This document shows, in pieces, positions 5,750 through 6,686 of a stretch of DNA of 6,686 bases; the stretch's first letter is position 1; each line of letters opens with the position of its first letter. A program made the translations under genes and the position numbers. The notes beneath the pieces are model-generated. The model ran no database searches and was not told the origin of the DNA. It saw nothing but the letters and a program-made list of their open reading frames with translations. Source of the stretch: an uncultured Blautia sp. (lineage in GTDB: Bacteria; Bacillota_A; Clostridia; Lachnospirales; Lachnospiraceae); contig CAJLTE010000140.1 in NCBI GenBank assembly GCA_905209435.1, positions 1 through 6,686 of the forward strand, given 5' to 3'.

Positions 5750-6686
5750 TTATTCAAACACAACTGCCTTATCCTGTGGATCTGTCACATATCCAATAAT
5801 GCCGCCAAAGATATCCATACCAGAAAGTTCTTCTGCAAGGGCATCAGCTTCTTCTGATGGCACTGCAAGCAGAAGTCCGCCGGATGTTTGTGGGTCGAAT
5901 ACCAGGTCTTCTATCCAGAGTTCTTTGATCTCGCTTCGCACTTCACTGCCTGCAAAATCACGATTTCTGTATGCACCCTCTGGAATCAGGCCCATCTGTG
6001 CGTATTCTTCTACTCCCTCGATGATTGGAAGTTTCTCAGACTGGATCACCAGAGTCTTGTGGCTGCCTTTTGCCATCTCCAGACTGTGTCCTGCGAGGCT
6101 GAAACCGGTTACGTCAGTGCAGCTGTGGATCGTATATTTGGATGCGATCTCTGCTGCATATTTATTCAGTTTCGCCATGATCTTCTGTACTCTCCCGATT
6201 TCCTCCTGAGTTGCCATCTCTGCTTTGATGGCTGTGTTGAGGATTCCACACCCCAGTGGTTTTGTGAGAATGAGGATGTCGCCTGCTTCCGCGCCGTAGT
6301 TCTTCCACATTTTGTCCGGATGCACGTATCCTGTTACGCAGAGTCCATATTTCGGTTCTTTGTCATTGATAGTATGGCCACCTGCAAGAACTGCTCCGGC
6401 TTCCATGACCTTGTCCGCACCTCCGCGCAGGATCTGTTCCAGCACCTCCGGGCCAAGGCAGTTTGGAAATGCCACGACATTTAATGCCAGTTTGGGAATA
6501 CCACCCATTGCGTAGACATCACTCAGTGCATTGGCCGCTGCGATCTGCCCGTACATGTACGGGTCATCTACTACAGGCGGGAAGAAATCTACAGTGTGGA
6601 TCATTGCCAGTTCGTCGTTGATTTTGTATACTGCTGCATCGTCTGATGTTTCCGGACCTACCAGAAGCATCGGATCTGTAAATTTC
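5750..6686 (-). CDS. selD: Selenide, water dikinase (selenophosphate synthetase), 5' end outside window
   Basis: SelD makes selenophosphate from selenide and ATP, the selenium donor for selenocysteine-tRNA and, in some bacteria, selenouridine-tRNA. The frame is open through the window edge (KFTDP precedes the Met at 6670), so that Met is internal and not the start; about 35 residues are missing compared with E. coli SelD. Numbering from that Met, signatures are VGPETSDDAAVY (4-15), TVDFF (26-30), LSDVYAMGG (49-57), LAGGHTI (95-101), CTDVTGFSLAGH (184-195) and FDPQTSGGLL (258-267). The Asp residues at 10/11, 51 and 186 match the metal-binding Asp51, Asp91 and Asp227 of E. coli. The catalytic Cys/Sec-Lys loop lies in the missing part, so whether this is a selenoprotein form cannot be seen. 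The stop is TAA at 5752-5750, and 218 bases separate it from the channel gene. Its presence implies selenium use by this organism. Confidence 0.97.
   Translation of the reverse strand, partial: KFTDPMLLVGPETSDDAAVYKINDELAMIHTVDFFPPVVDDPYMYGQIAAANALSDVYAMGGIPKLALNVVAFPNCLGPEVLEQILRGGADKVMEAGAVLAGGHTINDKEPKYGLCVTGYVHPDKMWKNYGAEAGDILILTKPLGCGILNTAIKAEMATQEEIGRVQKIMAKLNKYAAEIASKYTIHSCTDVTGFSLAGHSLEMAKGSHKTLVIQSEKLPIIEGVEEYAQMGLIPEGAYRNRDFAGSEVRSEIKELWIEDLVFDPQTSGGLLLAVPSEEADALAEELSGMDIFGGIIGYVTDPQDKAVVFE

Noticed and set aside
5888..6484. A 198-codon plus-strand frame opposite selD
   Set aside because: It is fully antisense to a well-conserved gene, rich in Cys and His with no recognisable domain, and has no convincing ribosome site; it is a by-product of selD codon use.

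Overview
The window reads as a low-to-mid GC Firmicutes chromosome segment, most likely from a gut Clostridia of the Lachnospiraceae type. This rests on strong GGAGG-type ribosome sites, the style of the BspA-like leucine-rich-repeat protein, a B. subtilis-like topoisomerase III and selenium use. The genus cannot be fixed from the sequence. All supported genes lie on the minus strand, so transcription runs from high to low coordinates.

From high to low coordinates: (1) 5750-6686 is selD, selenophosphate synthetase, cut by the window edge and missing about 35 N-terminal residues. (2) 5532-5749 is an AT-rich gap with an extended -10 promoter and three alternating GAACA half-sites. (3) 4776-5531 is a formate/nitrite-transporter-family channel. 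(4) 2615-4774 is topB (DNA topoisomerase III); its ATG sits one base after the channel's stop codon. (5) 1886-2554 is a stand-alone left-handed beta-helix acyltransferase resembling the C-terminal domain of GlmU. (6) 1802-1847 is a hairpin with a U-run that probably ends this three-gene unit. (7) 1655-1801 also carries a promoter for the last gene. (8) 1-1654 is the N-terminal 551 codons of a secreted BspA-like leucine-rich-repeat protein that runs off the window. It holds one complete 317-residue unit and the start of a second copy.

How the genes relate: the channel, topB and the acyltransferase are close enough to be one transcript, although their functions have no obvious link. selD supplies selenophosphate for selenocysteine, which many anaerobes use in formate dehydrogenase, so a formate-type channel next door is plausible metabolically but is only an inference. 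The surface protein has its own promoter and is a separate unit. I found no tRNA, rRNA, CRISPR array, transposase or integrase, and no convincing sign of a wholly new system. The most unusual structure is the nested duplication in the repeat protein, with a sharp change in identity between the copies.
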